Below are positions 1 to 8,552 of a stretch of 64,000 nucleotides of DNA, in pieces (positions within the stretch are counted from its first letter, which is position 1; each line of letters starts with the position of its first letter). The stretch lies in contig CAYQNU010000001.1 in NCBI GenBank assembly GCA_964419055.1, forward strand, positions 62,001-126,000. The letters are read 5' to 3'. The position numbers and the translations under genes are program-made. Source of the DNA: CAYQNU01 sp964419055 (GTDB lineage Bacteria > Bacteroidota > Bacteroidia > Flavobacteriales_D > Parvicellaceae). The notes beneath the pieces were generated by a model, which saw only the letters and a program-made list of their open reading frames with translations, made no database searches and was not told the DNA's origin.

Positions 1-549
1 TGTTTGCACCAAAGCCGGAGATACAACATTAGATCTCATCTTTTTATCTGCATTTTCGAGGGCAAATGATTTAGAAAACGATTCCAATCCTGCCTTGGAA
101 ACTGAATACAATGCTCCACCCGTGTAAGGATGATGAGCCGAAACAGAAGAAATAAATACAACACTAGTACCGTGATTTAATACCTTATTTCGCAAAAAAC
201 TACTGCACAATAATATTCCCGAAAATAGATTTATTTGCAATAACTCAAGGATGTGTTTTGATTTAATGAACTTAATTGCAAAAGGTTGGATAACTCCAGC
301 ACAATGAGCCATTCCATCTAAATTATCAATGGATTTTGCCAATTGTTCAATTTCAGACTCTACAGATAAATCACACGTTATGATTTCAGGTTGACTGGAC
401 ATTAATTGTGCGGTTTCTTTTAATCCAGAAAGTGAACGTCCGGTTATAATTGTACGTGCACCATTAGCCGAACAAGCAATAGCCACTTGTCTTCCAATAC
501 CAGACGAAGCACCGGTAATAAGTATTTTTTTGCCCGATAAATCAATCAT
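1..549 (-). CDS. SDR family oxidoreductase, C-terminus cut by window edge
   Basis: This is a short-chain dehydrogenase/reductase, probably a 3-oxoacyl-ACP reductase-like enzyme, given its neighbours. I translated it from the ATG at 549-547. It begins MIDLSGKKILITGASSGIG, the Rossmann cofactor-binding loop. Further on come CDLS, HCAG (the NAG-like motif), the catalytic serine strand VFISSVSA, and the YSVSK motif with active-site Tyr and Lys. About 183 residues are visible and the C-terminal 60 or so lie outside the window. Its start overlaps the end of the upstream KAS III gene by 8 bases, which suggests translational coupling. The substrate is inferred: it would reduce the beta-keto group made by the two KAS III enzymes on the adjacent acyl carrier protein. 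Confidence 0.85.
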   Translation of the reverse strand, partial: MIDLSGKKILITGASSGIGRQVAIACSANGARTIITGRSLSGLKETAQLMSSQPEIITCDLSVESEIEQLAKSIDNLDGMAHCAGVIQPFAIKFIKSKHILELLQINLFSGILLCSSFLRNKVLNHGTSVVFISSVSAHHPYTGGALYSVSKAGLESFSKSFALENADKKMRSNVVSPALVQT

Positions 550-1594
550 ATTCAATAAAATTTGTGTAAACATTCTCGGTATTACAAAGCATACTGCCCC
601 ATGAAAAACCTACCCCAAATCCTGCCAAAAGTAAGGTTAATTTTTTAGTTTTTACTTCATTGCTTAATTTAGAACATATGGTCAACGGTATTGAAGCGGA
701 ACTTGTATTTCCAAAATGTTCAATTGAATAAGGAACTTTTTCGATGGGTAATTTTAGTTTTTTTCTAATGCTTTCATTGATTAATTTATTGGCCTGATGC
801 ATGACCACATAATCTATTTCATCCAAACTTTGATGAGCATGTTCCAATAAATTTTTAATATTGGGAGCCGCCTCTCTTAGGGCAAAATTGAAAATTTCCA
901 TTCCGTCTAACGCTAAGTGTTTTTCGGCACGCACTACCCCTTTTTCATATTCAATTAGTGTGTCGGAATCTTTTGAATATGGAAATCTTGAATGTCCATG
1001 TTTAATTTTTATTGCAGATTGACCACTTCCGTCACTTTGTAAATTAAAATACCAATTAGGGCTTCCAAATGTATATGAAATCAATGTAGCGGAACCCGCA
1101 TCACCAAAAAGTGGATACGTACTTTTATCTGTATAAGCTGTTGAAATGGTTGATTTATCCCCAACCAACAACAACGCTTTTTTTAACTGACCCGACTGCA
1201 TCATGTTGCTAATGATAGATAAACCATATACATATCCTGAACATCCTAAACTAACATCAAAAGCCATGCATGACTTTGAAAGCCCAAGTCGCTCTTGAAG
1301 AATAATGGCTGTAGCTGGCAGAAAATAATCAGGTGACTGAGAAACAAAAATTAGCAGGTCAATTTCATCTTTACAAGAACTTTTCTTTAAAATATCTTGA
1401 GCAGCTTTAAAACATAAATCAGAACAAGCTGTATTTTCATCGGCTACTCTGCGTTCAATAATTCCAGTAGTTTTTGTAAATAAGTCTTGCTCTTCCTTTG
1501 TTATAAGATTGTAGGATTGGGTAGTAATGATGTTTTTTGGAACACAACTTACTATAGCATCGATAGTACAATTATTACAAATTTGATGTGCCAA
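542..1594 (-). CDS. 3-oxoacyl-ACP synthase III family protein (copy A)
   Basis: A 350-residue thiolase-fold condensing enzyme of the KAS III family. The catalytic triad is intact by motif: Cys118 in GCSGYVYGL, His266 in VVMHQAN and Asn296 in HFGNTSSAS. Enzymes of this family decarboxylatively condense malonyl-ACP with an acyl primer. It differs clearly from the housekeeping FabH at 23425-24411, where the equivalent Cys lies in AACSGFIF. It sits 1 base downstream of the small ACP gene and overlaps the SDR gene by 8 bases. KAS III/ACP/SDR sets of this kind occur in Bacteroidota glycan or secondary-metabolite loci, where they make short acyl decorations. That role is inference here. Paralogous to 1846-2835. 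Confidence 0.87.
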   Translation of the reverse strand: MAHQICNNCTIDAIVSCVPKNIITTQSYNLITKEEQDLFTKTTGIIERRVADENTACSDLCFKAAQDILKKSSCKDEIDLLIFVSQSPDYFLPATAIILQERLGLSKSCMAFDVSLGCSGYVYGLSIISNMMQSGQLKKALLLVGDKSTISTAYTDKSTYPLFGDAGSATLISYTFGSPNWYFNLQSDGSGQSAIKIKHGHSRFPYSKDSDTLIEYEKGVVRAEKHLALDGMEIFNFALREAAPNIKNLLEHAHQSLDEIDYVVMHQANKLINESIRKKLKLPIEKVPYSIEHFGNTSSASIPLTICSKLSNEVKTKKLTLLLAGFGVGFSWGSMLCNTENVYTNFIEYD

Positions 1595-1595
1595 C

Positions 1596-1829
1596 TCAAT
1601 TTATTTTTGATTGAACAAGGGTGTATAAGTCTTCAATGGTCTGAGTTTGTTTTAACTCAGCAGCATTCAATATTAAATCATAATGAGTATCAACAAATGC
1701 TATTACAATGAGAGCATGCATACTACTCCACCCTTCAATCTCACGATAATGGGTAGAAGGAGTCAACGTACCTGGAGTTATTTCTTCAAATTCCAATTCC
1801 AAATTTCTTGTAAATGCTTCAATTGTCAT
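1596..1829 (-). CDS. Acyl carrier protein, pathway-specific
   Basis: A 77-residue acidic helical protein of normal ACP length. The phosphopantetheine attachment site is Ser36 in GWSSMHAL, a variant of the usual DSL motif, with a Trp where many ACPs have Leu or Asp. It is not the fatty-acid AcpP, which normally reads DSLDxVEL. It is packed between two KAS III genes (16-base gap upstream, 1-base gap downstream), so it is probably the carrier on which both condensing enzymes work. The start is the ATG at 1829; no other start fits better. Confidence 0.85.
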   Translation of the reverse strand: MTIEAFTRNLELEFEEITPGTLTPSTHYREIEGWSSMHALIVIAFVDTHYDLILNAAELKQTQTIEDLYTLVQSKIN

Positions 1830-1845
1830 AATCTCAAATTATTCT

Positions 1846-2835
1846 TTAATATTCCATAATGGTTCCTCCCCAACTGTAACCTATGCCAAAACCTACCAAC
1901 ATTATTTTCATCCCTCTCTTTAATTTTCCATTTAATTCAGCATCTAAAAGTGCTACTGGAATACTAGACGAAACAGAATTCCCAAAGTTTTCTAAATTTA
2001 CATAAAATTTTTCTTTGGGAGCATTTATTTTTCTTCTTACTATTTCAAGTAGATAAAAACTGGCCTGATGAAAAATGAAAAGATCAATGCTATCGATGGC
2101 ACAATTATACTTTTCCAAAAGTGATTTAACCAATTTTGGAACTTCTTTTATAGCAAATCGAAATATTTCAGTGCTATTCATCTTTAATTCTCCATGATTC
2201 AATCTTGATGGGTTTGGATTATCTTTTCGATTTCTAAAACCACTGTAATCAACCATCAAATTAGTAAATCCACGACCATCTGTACCAAACTCAAAATGGG
2301 TTTGTTGGTTATAATTAGATGAATTGCTAATGTAACTGGCTGTAGCAATATCGCTAAATAAACTCCTTAATTCAAAATTGTCTTCTGCAATAGTTTTTGT
2401 TGACGTATCGGCAGTAATAAAAAGTACATTTTTTGCCATTCCTGACATGATAAGTGCATTTGATAATCCCAAACCATAAACATATCCAGAGCAGCCATAA
2501 GGTAAGTCAAATGCGCCAATAGAGGTAGGCAACCCTATCCTTTCTTGCAATATACAAGCCGATGCAGGCGCAATAAAATCATAACATTCTGAACAGAAAA
2601 TCAAATAATCAACTTGACTTAACAAATTTGGGTTTTTATCAAAAAATAATTTACCCACTTCTGCTGCCATGTCCAAAGCTGTTTCTTCACGACCTGCAAC
2701 ATAACGTTGAAAAATACCAGTTCTTTTTTTTATTTCGCTTGCTGAAATTTCGTTATTCTGCAACTGAGACAACTTCTCATTGGTAATAATTTCCTCGGGA
2801 AGATACATTTCTATAGATTCAATCGAAATGGGCAT
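1846..2835 (-). CDS. 3-oxoacyl-ACP synthase III family protein (copy B)
   Basis: A 329-residue KAS III-fold condensing enzyme with predicted triad Cys115 (YGCSGYVYGL), His256 (IFHQAS) and Asn286 (NFGNSVSSS). The His motif reads HQAS instead of HQAN. It resembles copy A at 542-1594 throughout, so the two look like an ancient tandem duplication around the ACP gene. Both keep all three catalytic residues, so neither looks like a simple dead chain-length-factor partner. They may use different primers or act one after the other. It starts 2 bases after the stop of the large membrane/TPR gene upstream, so the five genes from 5462 down to 1 are probably one transcript. Confidence 0.87.
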   Translation of the reverse strand: MPISIESIEMYLPEEIITNEKLSQLQNNEISASEIKKRTGIFQRYVAGREETALDMAAEVGKLFFDKNPNLLSQVDYLIFCSECYDFIAPASACILQERIGLPTSIGAFDLPYGCSGYVYGLGLSNALIMSGMAKNVLFITADTSTKTIAEDNFELRSLFSDIATASYISNSSNYNQQTHFEFGTDGRGFTNLMVDYSGFRNRKDNPNPSRLNHGELKMNSTEIFRFAIKEVPKLVKSLLEKYNCAIDSIDLFIFHQASFYLLEIVRRKINAPKEKFYVNLENFGNSVSSSIPVALLDAELNGKLKRGMKIMLVGFGIGYSWGGTIMEY

Positions 2836-2837
2836 AG

Positions 2838-5462
2838 TTATTTGGTTGATTCGTACATTTTCAAAAACTTATCGGCTTCTGCAGTATTTCCTTGGGTAGT
2901 ATGAATTTGATATCCCAATTGATAGAATATTTTGAGAGCATCTTGAATCGTTTTGGTATCTTTTAATACAACCGATTTCTCTAATTCGGAATCTTTATTA
3001 AGGTCAACTTTTACTAGGTTGGCATGTTCAATTCCTTGATTAATGTATACCAATCCCTTTTCTAAATCTTTTTTATAAATATAATAATTGGCTAGGTTTA
3101 AATAATACTGAATTTTGTTAGGCAATGGAGCGTTTTGGATTGTATTAAGGTTAACTTCAATGAATTCTTTTTCCTTTTTTTCCTTGTGTAAAAATGCAAT
3201 GTAATCATCGTAATAAACGGGATTTAAACTATCCAGCTGCATAGCTGCTTTATAAAAGATTTGTGCCGAATCAACGTAAATCTTCCGTTGATCATTAATG
3301 GCATAAAAAAGTTGATCAGCCTGCTCATAAGAATTTAACTTCAATTGTTTGGATATTAATTCCGCATAAAAAACACCGAATTTATATTGTATTCCTTTAT
3401 CAATTGCTTCAAAAGTTTTTTGATAACTATCTGGTGTAAACATGCCAAAGGCTTTGTTTAATGGCTCATACAGTTCGGTTGAAAAATTGAATGACAATTT
3501 TAAATAACTATTTTCTAAAACTAAAAATTGGTTAATACTTGTTTGAATCTCTTTAATAATAGTACCATGATTTGCCACATTATAAACAGTCTCCCCTTTG
3601 GTTTGTATGGTTTTTATAACCATATCATAAATCATTTTGGCATAAGATGCTGATATAAAGACATCTTGATTAATGGTTAAACTGTTTGATGTTTTTGCCA
3701 AGGAGTCTATCTTTATGAATTGCAAGGAATTATTGATGAAATCCGATGCTCCAATTAATTTAGAATAACATGTTCCTAAGCTATGATTTGCTTGGTGATA
3801 ATCCTTTTTTACTTCGATTGCTTTTCTAAATAAAGGAATAGCAATCCAGGTTTTTTGCAAATTGACGTGATACAATATTCCTAAATTATTCAAACAATTA
3901 CTGTAGTCTGGATATATTTCCAATGCTTTTTCAAAATGAAATTTAGATGAATCTACATACGCCAGATATGTGTTGAAATTTTGTGTGTTTAGAAGAGCTA
4001 ATTCTCTATATTCTGTGGCCATTAAACTATGAGCTTTAGCCGATTTATTTAAGTGCTTTATATCATTGTTATATAATGAAAACTGACTTTGCCATACAGG
4101 GTTTCTGTTAGTAACATGAACTAAGCTTCCCACTAAAACTAGACCACCAATAGCATACGTTGCGTACTTAAACGAGTTTCTCTCGCGGTATTTATGATAA
4201 TACTTTACTGAATAGTAACTTATTATGAGTAATAATCCAAAAGAGGGCACAAACAAAAATCGTTCTGCGACTATTCCAGGAGCTACCACAATTAAGTTGG
4301 CAATTCCTCCAATGGTGAGCATAAAGACCAAAAAACCAAAAAACCAAATTTCTTTTTTTCGAATGCGCCATAAACCGAAAGCGGTTAAACCCACAACAAA
4401 AATTACACCTATCCAAACCATTGGATAGCTAAAATCAGCCATCGGCAATTCATTATATCCATAATAAAAGCTAAGCGGATTGGGCCAAAAAATCATCTTG
4501 ACATACCATATAATTGTATAAAAAAACATGGGTATTTTCATAGCCCAACTACCGTCAACATACAATGGATTTTCATAAAAAAATAATTCTCGTTCAGAAC
4601 CTTCATCAAAAACCATTTTTTTGGTTAAAGAAAAGAGCAAACCACTTACTAAAAAAAGGATCAATATAGGAGCTATATTTTTTAATTTTAAATGAGTGAA
4701 AAAATATAAAACAACAGGAATCAATGCTACGAAAACAAAGCCGCTTTTTTTGGAGAAGATACTCAAGATTAAAAAGAAAATACCCAACGTCAACCATCCA
4801 TATTTCTTTTTCGATGCGAGATTACCTGACATAACTTTGAGTAATACAATCAACGAACTAAACCCAAAAAGCATTACAAATAATTCGTCTCTACATTTAA
4901 TATTATCTACCACCTCAGTATGAATGGGATGTATTAAAAACAAAATGGAGGTCAATAAAGCAACATGTAATTTATATTCAGGTATTATCTTGTAAACCAA
5001 AATAAAAACCAAGATACAACAAAAAATATAAAGCAAAACACTTATAAAATGACTTATGGTAGCTTGCTTTTGCCAATATTCAATACTGCTTTCGGTTAAT
5101 GGTTTTTGACGAGCTTCGGCTTCTAAATCGGCATCAGCAAATAGGGCATACTGAATGGCAAATGAAGCGGTGGTTACTGGCCTATACTCATAATTTTGAG
5201 TCGCATTAGTGGCGTACCGAGATTTGAAAATAGGAATAATCCCTGAAAACCCTTTCTCCACATTTTTATGAATAAATTCAGGTGTTGATGTAACTAAATC
5301 ATCATCCATAGAAAACCCATTCTTAAGGGAATTTCCATAGTAAATAAACCCCAATATAATTAGAATCAGATAAGGCCACTTGGGAATATTTTTGATGGAT
5401 GTGTAAGTCGTCACTTCAAATTCATTTACATTGGCGGTAAATTTATGAAAAATATCATTCAA
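2838..5462 (-). CDS. Polytopic GT-C-like membrane protein with C-terminal TPR repeats
   Basis: An 874-residue protein. The first 440 or so residues hold about ten hydrophobic segments. The loop after the first segment contains SMDDD, and a later loop contains DNIKCRDEL. Both resemble the acidic first-loop motif and second motif of GT-C glycosyltransferases such as PMT and TMTC proteins. The C-terminal half is helical with TPR-like units (for example HFEKALEIYPDYSNCLNNLG and PLFRKAIEVKKDYHQANHSLG). A membrane glycosyltransferase acting on a lipid-linked sugar is a reasonable inference; donor and acceptor are unknown. No ATG exists near the N terminus. TTG at 5462 is used here, and the in-frame stop TAG at 5486-5484 limits any extension. 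Confidence 0.7.
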   Translation of the reverse strand: MNDIFHKFTANVNEFEVTTYTSIKNIPKWPYLILIILGFIYYGNSLKNGFSMDDDLVTSTPEFIHKNVEKGFSGIIPIFKSRYATNATQNYEYRPVTTASFAIQYALFADADLEAEARQKPLTESSIEYWQKQATISHFISVLLYIFCCILVFILVYKIIPEYKLHVALLTSILFLIHPIHTEVVDNIKCRDELFVMLFGFSSLIVLLKVMSGNLASKKKYGWLTLGIFFLILSIFSKKSGFVFVALIPVVLYFFTHLKLKNIAPILILFLVSGLLFSLTKKMVFDEGSERELFFYENPLYVDGSWAMKIPMFFYTIIWYVKMIFWPNPLSFYYGYNELPMADFSYPMVWIGVIFVVGLTAFGLWRIRKKEIWFFGFLVFMLTIGGIANLIVVAPGIVAERFLFVPSFGLLLIISYYSVKYYHKYRERNSFKYATYAIGGLVLVGSLVHVTNRNPVWQSQFSLYNNDIKHLNKSAKAHSLMATEYRELALLNTQNFNTYLAYVDSSKFHFEKALEIYPDYSNCLNNLGILYHVNLQKTWIAIPLFRKAIEVKKDYHQANHSLGTCYSKLIGASDFINNSLQFIKIDSLAKTSNSLTINQDVFISASYAKMIYDMVIKTIQTKGETVYNVANHGTIIKEIQTSINQFLVLENSYLKLSFNFSTELYEPLNKAFGMFTPDSYQKTFEAIDKGIQYKFGVFYAELISKQLKLNSYEQADQLFYAINDQRKIYVDSAQIFYKAAMQLDSLNPVYYDDYIAFLHKEKKEKEFIEVNLNTIQNAPLPNKIQYYLNLANYYIYKKDLEKGLVYINQGIEHANLVKVDLNKDSELEKSVVLKDTKTIQDALKIFYQLGYQIHTTQGNTAEADKFLKMYESTK

Positions 5463-5521
5463 TGGGAATAATGTAGCAAGTATCTAATTTCGCAATGTAA
5501 CATTTGTTTAATTTATCAATA

Positions 5522-5570
5522 ACCCATTAAACCTTATACATCAACCATTACCCATCAAACCTCATACATC
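5522..5570. repeat. Pair of 21-bp direct repeats
   Basis: Two copies at 5522-5542 and 5550-5570, 28 bases apart start to start, differ at only two positions (both T to C). The shared core reads ACCCATnAAACCTnATACATC. They fill the gap between the 3' end of rnr and the TTG start of the membrane/TPR gene. I see no hairpin potential and assign no function. Confidence 0.7.
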
Positions 5571-5574
5571 TTAA

Positions 5575-7722
5575 TTAGTCCCAAGCATCGGCTAATTCCA
5601 AATCAATTTGTTTTTTGATTAAATCAACATGTTTTACCGTTACGTCTACTTTCATTCCTAGGTGATATTTAATCGGATTACGTTGCGATTCTAGTTGTTT
5701 GCTGCGGCTATTGAACATATAGTTTCCTTCTAAGGACTTAATATGAACCAAACCTTCGCATTTATTTTCGTCCATTTCAACAAAAATTCCCCAATCAGTT
5801 ACCCCTGTTATTTTTCCTTCAAAGGTCAGACCTATTTTATCAGCCATAAACTTCACTTGCATGTATTTTACTGAAGCTCTTTCTGCCTCAGTTGCACTTT
5901 TTTCAGTGGTTGAGATATGCTTACATTGATGTTCTAGGGAATTATTGTATTGGTATTCTCGTCCATTTAAACGTTCAAATAGAATACGATGCACCAATAA
6001 ATCGGCATACCTTCTAATGGGAGAAGTAAAGTGCGTATAATAATTAAAAGCTAATCCATAATGCCCGATATTCTCAACTCCATAATAGGCTTTTGACATA
6101 GAGCGAATGACCATAGGACCAATAATGTGTAATTCATCTTTAGCTTTGGCTTCTTCCATAACCACATTCAAAGCAAATGAAATGGGTTTGTCAGCGACTT
6201 GGTGAATGGTATATCCAAACTCGTGCAAAAATATGCGTAAATCTGATATTTTGTCTTCGTTTGGTTCATCATGCAAACGATAAACAAAAGGTACAATTTT
6301 TTTATTTTTTTCGGGCATTCCAATATGACTGGCCACTCGTTTATTAGCCAATAACATAAACTCTTCAATAAGTTTATTGGAATCTTTTGAAATTTTGAGT
6401 TTTATCCCCAATGGATTGCCCTCTTCGTCCAGATCAAAACGTACTTCTTGACTTTCAACATTCAACGCACCTAGCTTTAAACGCTCATTTCGATACATTT
6501 TAGCAATGCCATCCATAGTATGAATAACAGGTCCAAAAGTTTCGTCAGAAGTTACGCCTTCAATGATTTCTTGCGCTTCTTCATAGGTAAATCTTCTATC
6601 TGAATTGATGAGTGTTTTACCAAACCATTCCTTTAAAATTTTACCTTTTGGGGTGATTTCAAATACAGCCGAAAAAGTCAATTTGGTCTCATTGGGACGT
6701 AAACTGCACAATAAATTACTCAAGTTTTCGGGTAACATTGGTATTACTCTATCTACCAAGTAAACACTATTTCCTCTAGAAAGAGCTTCTTGATCTAATA
6801 AAGTGCCCGGCAATACATAATGACTTACATCTGCTATGTGAACACCAATTTCATAATTACCATTTTCTAATATTTGAAAAGACAAGGCATCATCAAAATC
6901 TTTGGCATCAACGGGGTCAATGGTAAACGTGAGAATGTTTCTAAAATCTCTTCTGTTTTTAGCTTCCTTTTCGTAATCGGGTTCAACAATTTTATGAGCT
7001 TCTTCTTCAACTGACGCAGGAAAATGAGTAGGGAAGCCAAATTCAGCCAATATAGAATTCATATCCACATCCATTGTGCCGGGCATACCTAATCTTTCGA
7101 TCACCGCACCCAACGGACTTTTACTTGTTCCGGGCCAAGTTAGAAATTTCACCAATACTTTTTCACCGTTTTTAGCTCCTTTGTGATGTCCTCTTTCTAT
7201 AAAAAAGTCAATGGGCATTTTGGGGTCATCGGGTCTCACAAAAACCGATTTTGGACCAATATCAACCGTACCAACAAATTCATTTTTGGCTCGTTCCAAT
7301 ACTTCAATAACTTGACCTTCTGCTTTACCAGCGTGGTACACAATTTTAACTCTTACTTTATCTTGATTAAAGGCTTTACCTGTATTGGTTTTATGAATGT
7401 AAATGTCTTCTTCTTGACCATCCACAATTAAATATGCAGCTCCTCTTGGTGTAAAATCAATTTTACCTATGAGTTCGTTTTCTTTTCCGGGTTTTGGAAC
7501 CAATTTATATTTTCCTCTTTGTGCATTTAATAAAATCTCCCAAACCTCCAATTCTTGCAATATTAAATTGATTTGTGTGCGTTCAGAACTGTCGGTTATA
7601 TTTAATTTTTGTGCAATCTCTTTGTAATTATATGAAGCAGAAGGATTGTCATTGAATATTTTTATAATTCGATTAGACAATTCTTGTTTATATTTATTGG
7701 GGTTTCGATTTTTTTTAGACAT
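5575..7722 (-). CDS. rnr: Ribonuclease R
   Basis: A 715-residue processive 3'-to-5' exoribonuclease of the RNase II/RNB family. Domains in order: an N-terminal helix-turn-helix (about residues 10-75), cold-shock/OB domains (about 80-235), the RNB catalytic domain (about 258-590) with the metal-binding Asp cluster in DPVDAKDFDDAL (269-280), and a C-terminal S1 domain (GKITGVTDWGIFVEMD onward). Length and order are normal for RNase R in Bacteroidota. It degrades structured RNA and helps in rRNA and mRNA quality control. It begins with ATG at 7722, is divergent from the HTH gene at 8028, and has the same orientation as the gene at 2838-5462, 112 bases downstream. Confidence 0.96.
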   Translation of the reverse strand: MSKKNRNPNKYKQELSNRIIKIFNDNPSASYNYKEIAQKLNITDSSERTQINLILQELEVWEILLNAQRGKYKLVPKPGKENELIGKIDFTPRGAAYLIVDGQEEDIYIHKTNTGKAFNQDKVRVKIVYHAGKAEGQVIEVLERAKNEFVGTVDIGPKSVFVRPDDPKMPIDFFIERGHHKGAKNGEKVLVKFLTWPGTSKSPLGAVIERLGMPGTMDVDMNSILAEFGFPTHFPASVEEEAHKIVEPDYEKEAKNRRDFRNILTFTIDPVDAKDFDDALSFQILENGNYEIGVHIADVSHYVLPGTLLDQEALSRGNSVYLVDRVIPMLPENLSNLLCSLRPNETKLTFSAVFEITPKGKILKEWFGKTLINSDRRFTYEEAQEIIEGVTSDETFGPVIHTMDGIAKMYRNERLKLGALNVESQEVRFDLDEEGNPLGIKLKISKDSNKLIEEFMLLANKRVASHIGMPEKNKKIVPFVYRLHDEPNEDKISDLRIFLHEFGYTIHQVADKPISFALNVVMEEAKAKDELHIIGPMVIRSMSKAYYGVENIGHYGLAFNYYTHFTSPIRRYADLLVHRILFERLNGREYQYNNSLEHQCKHISTTEKSATEAERASVKYMQVKFMADKIGLTFEGKITGVTDWGIFVEMDENKCEGLVHIKSLEGNYMFNSRSKQLESQRNPIKYHLGMKVDVTVKHVDLIKKQIDLELADAWD

Positions 7723-7929
7723 AAAAAGTATTTGAATGTGAAAGGTACATTTTAATTGTGAATTAAAGAATTCTTTACTAAAATGTTATTCACGATGGGT
7801 TTGTAATAAAATAGATTTCACCAGAAATATTCAGTCAATTACATTATTTTTACTAAAATTGTACATAACATAAAATCATATATATGAGAATAAACTTTTT
7901 ATTCTAATTCGTAATTCTCGAATTGACAA

Positions 7930-7953
7930 TATCGCATATCGCAATATACGATA
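7930..7953. promoter_or_regulatory. 24-bp imperfect palindrome, candidate operator 1
   Basis: The half-site TATCGCATATCG is followed by CAATATACGATA. Ten of twelve base pairs match across the centre. It shares the ATCGC/GCGAT core with the palindrome at 7995-8018, and the centres are 65 bp apart. Both lie upstream of the HTH gene at 8028, which suggests dimer binding sites for that protein. Binding is inferred, not shown. Confidence 0.6.
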
Positions 7954-7994
7954 ATTTTACTTTAAAATTTGTAAATTAATGATTTAATTTCTAA

Positions 7995-8018
7995 TATTGC
8001 ATATCGCGATACGCAATA
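7995..8018. promoter_or_regulatory. 24-bp near-perfect palindrome, candidate operator 2
   Basis: The half-site TATTGCATATCG is followed by CGATACGCAATA. Eleven of twelve base pairs match. It ends 9 bases before the ATG at 8028, so a bound protein would block transcription or translation start of the HTH/nucleotidyltransferase pair. There is no U-run after it, so it does not look like a terminator for plus-strand transcripts. Confidence 0.65.
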
Positions 8019-8027
8019 ATCAAAAAT

Positions 8028-8552
8028 ATGAAAGTACAAAACCAACAGTTAAAGCCGCAAGATGTGTTGCTTTTACTCAAAATAGTAAGTGATAATAAAT
8101 CAACTTGGAATCAAAAACCAATAGCAGATGCTTTAGGTATGAGTCAGTCGGAAGTAAGTGAAGCTGTGGCACGTTGTAAATATTCAGGGTTATTAGCACC
8201 CAATGGTAAAACAGTCATGAAACTAGCGCTAATGGAGTTTATACAATTCGGTTTGAGGTATGTTTTTCCTCAACAACCTGGAGCAGTGGTACGAGGCGTA
8301 CCCACTTCCCATTCCGCAAGTCCACTAAAAGAACAAATACAAAGCACAGAAGATTATGTGTGGCCGTATGGAAAAGGCACGGTGCGGGGTCATAGTATAA
8401 TTCCTTTATATTCTTCAGTGCCCGAAGCAGCATTAAAAGATCAAAAACTACATGAGTTATTAGCTTTGGTTGATGCCTTGCGTGTAGGGAGAGCCAGAGA
8501 AAAAGAACTGGCATCACTAGAAATTAAAAAACGTTTTGATTTTGGAGAATAG
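8028..8552 (+). CDS. Winged helix-turn-helix protein, candidate antitoxin/autoregulator
   Basis: A 174-residue protein. Residues 15-62 look like a winged helix: TWNQKPIADALGMSQSEVSEAV has the spacing of an HTH, followed by a short wing. The rest (about 70-174) matches no family I can name. It holds a Gly/Pro-rich stretch and a helical C terminus rich in Lys, Arg and Glu. The downstream nucleotidyltransferase gene overlaps it by up to 17 bases, and two palindromes sit just upstream. This is the usual arrangement of an autoregulated antitoxin with a co-translated toxin, as in AbiEi/AbiEii pairs, although the C-terminal half does not look like a classic AbiEi. Role inferred from context; DNA binding is well supported. 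Confidence 0.75.
   Translation: MKVQNQQLKPQDVLLLLKIVSDNKSTWNQKPIADALGMSQSEVSEAVARCKYSGLLAPNGKTVMKLALMEFIQFGLRYVFPQQPGAVVRGVPTSHSASPLKEQIQSTEDYVWPYGKGTVRGHSIIPLYSSVPEAALKDQKLHELLALVDALRVGRAREKELASLEIKKRFDFGE

Noticed and set aside
7930..8018. Palindrome pair as a CRISPR array or small repeat cluster
   Set aside because: Only two non-identical copies, each internally palindromic, with no spacer pattern and no cas genes; operators fit better.
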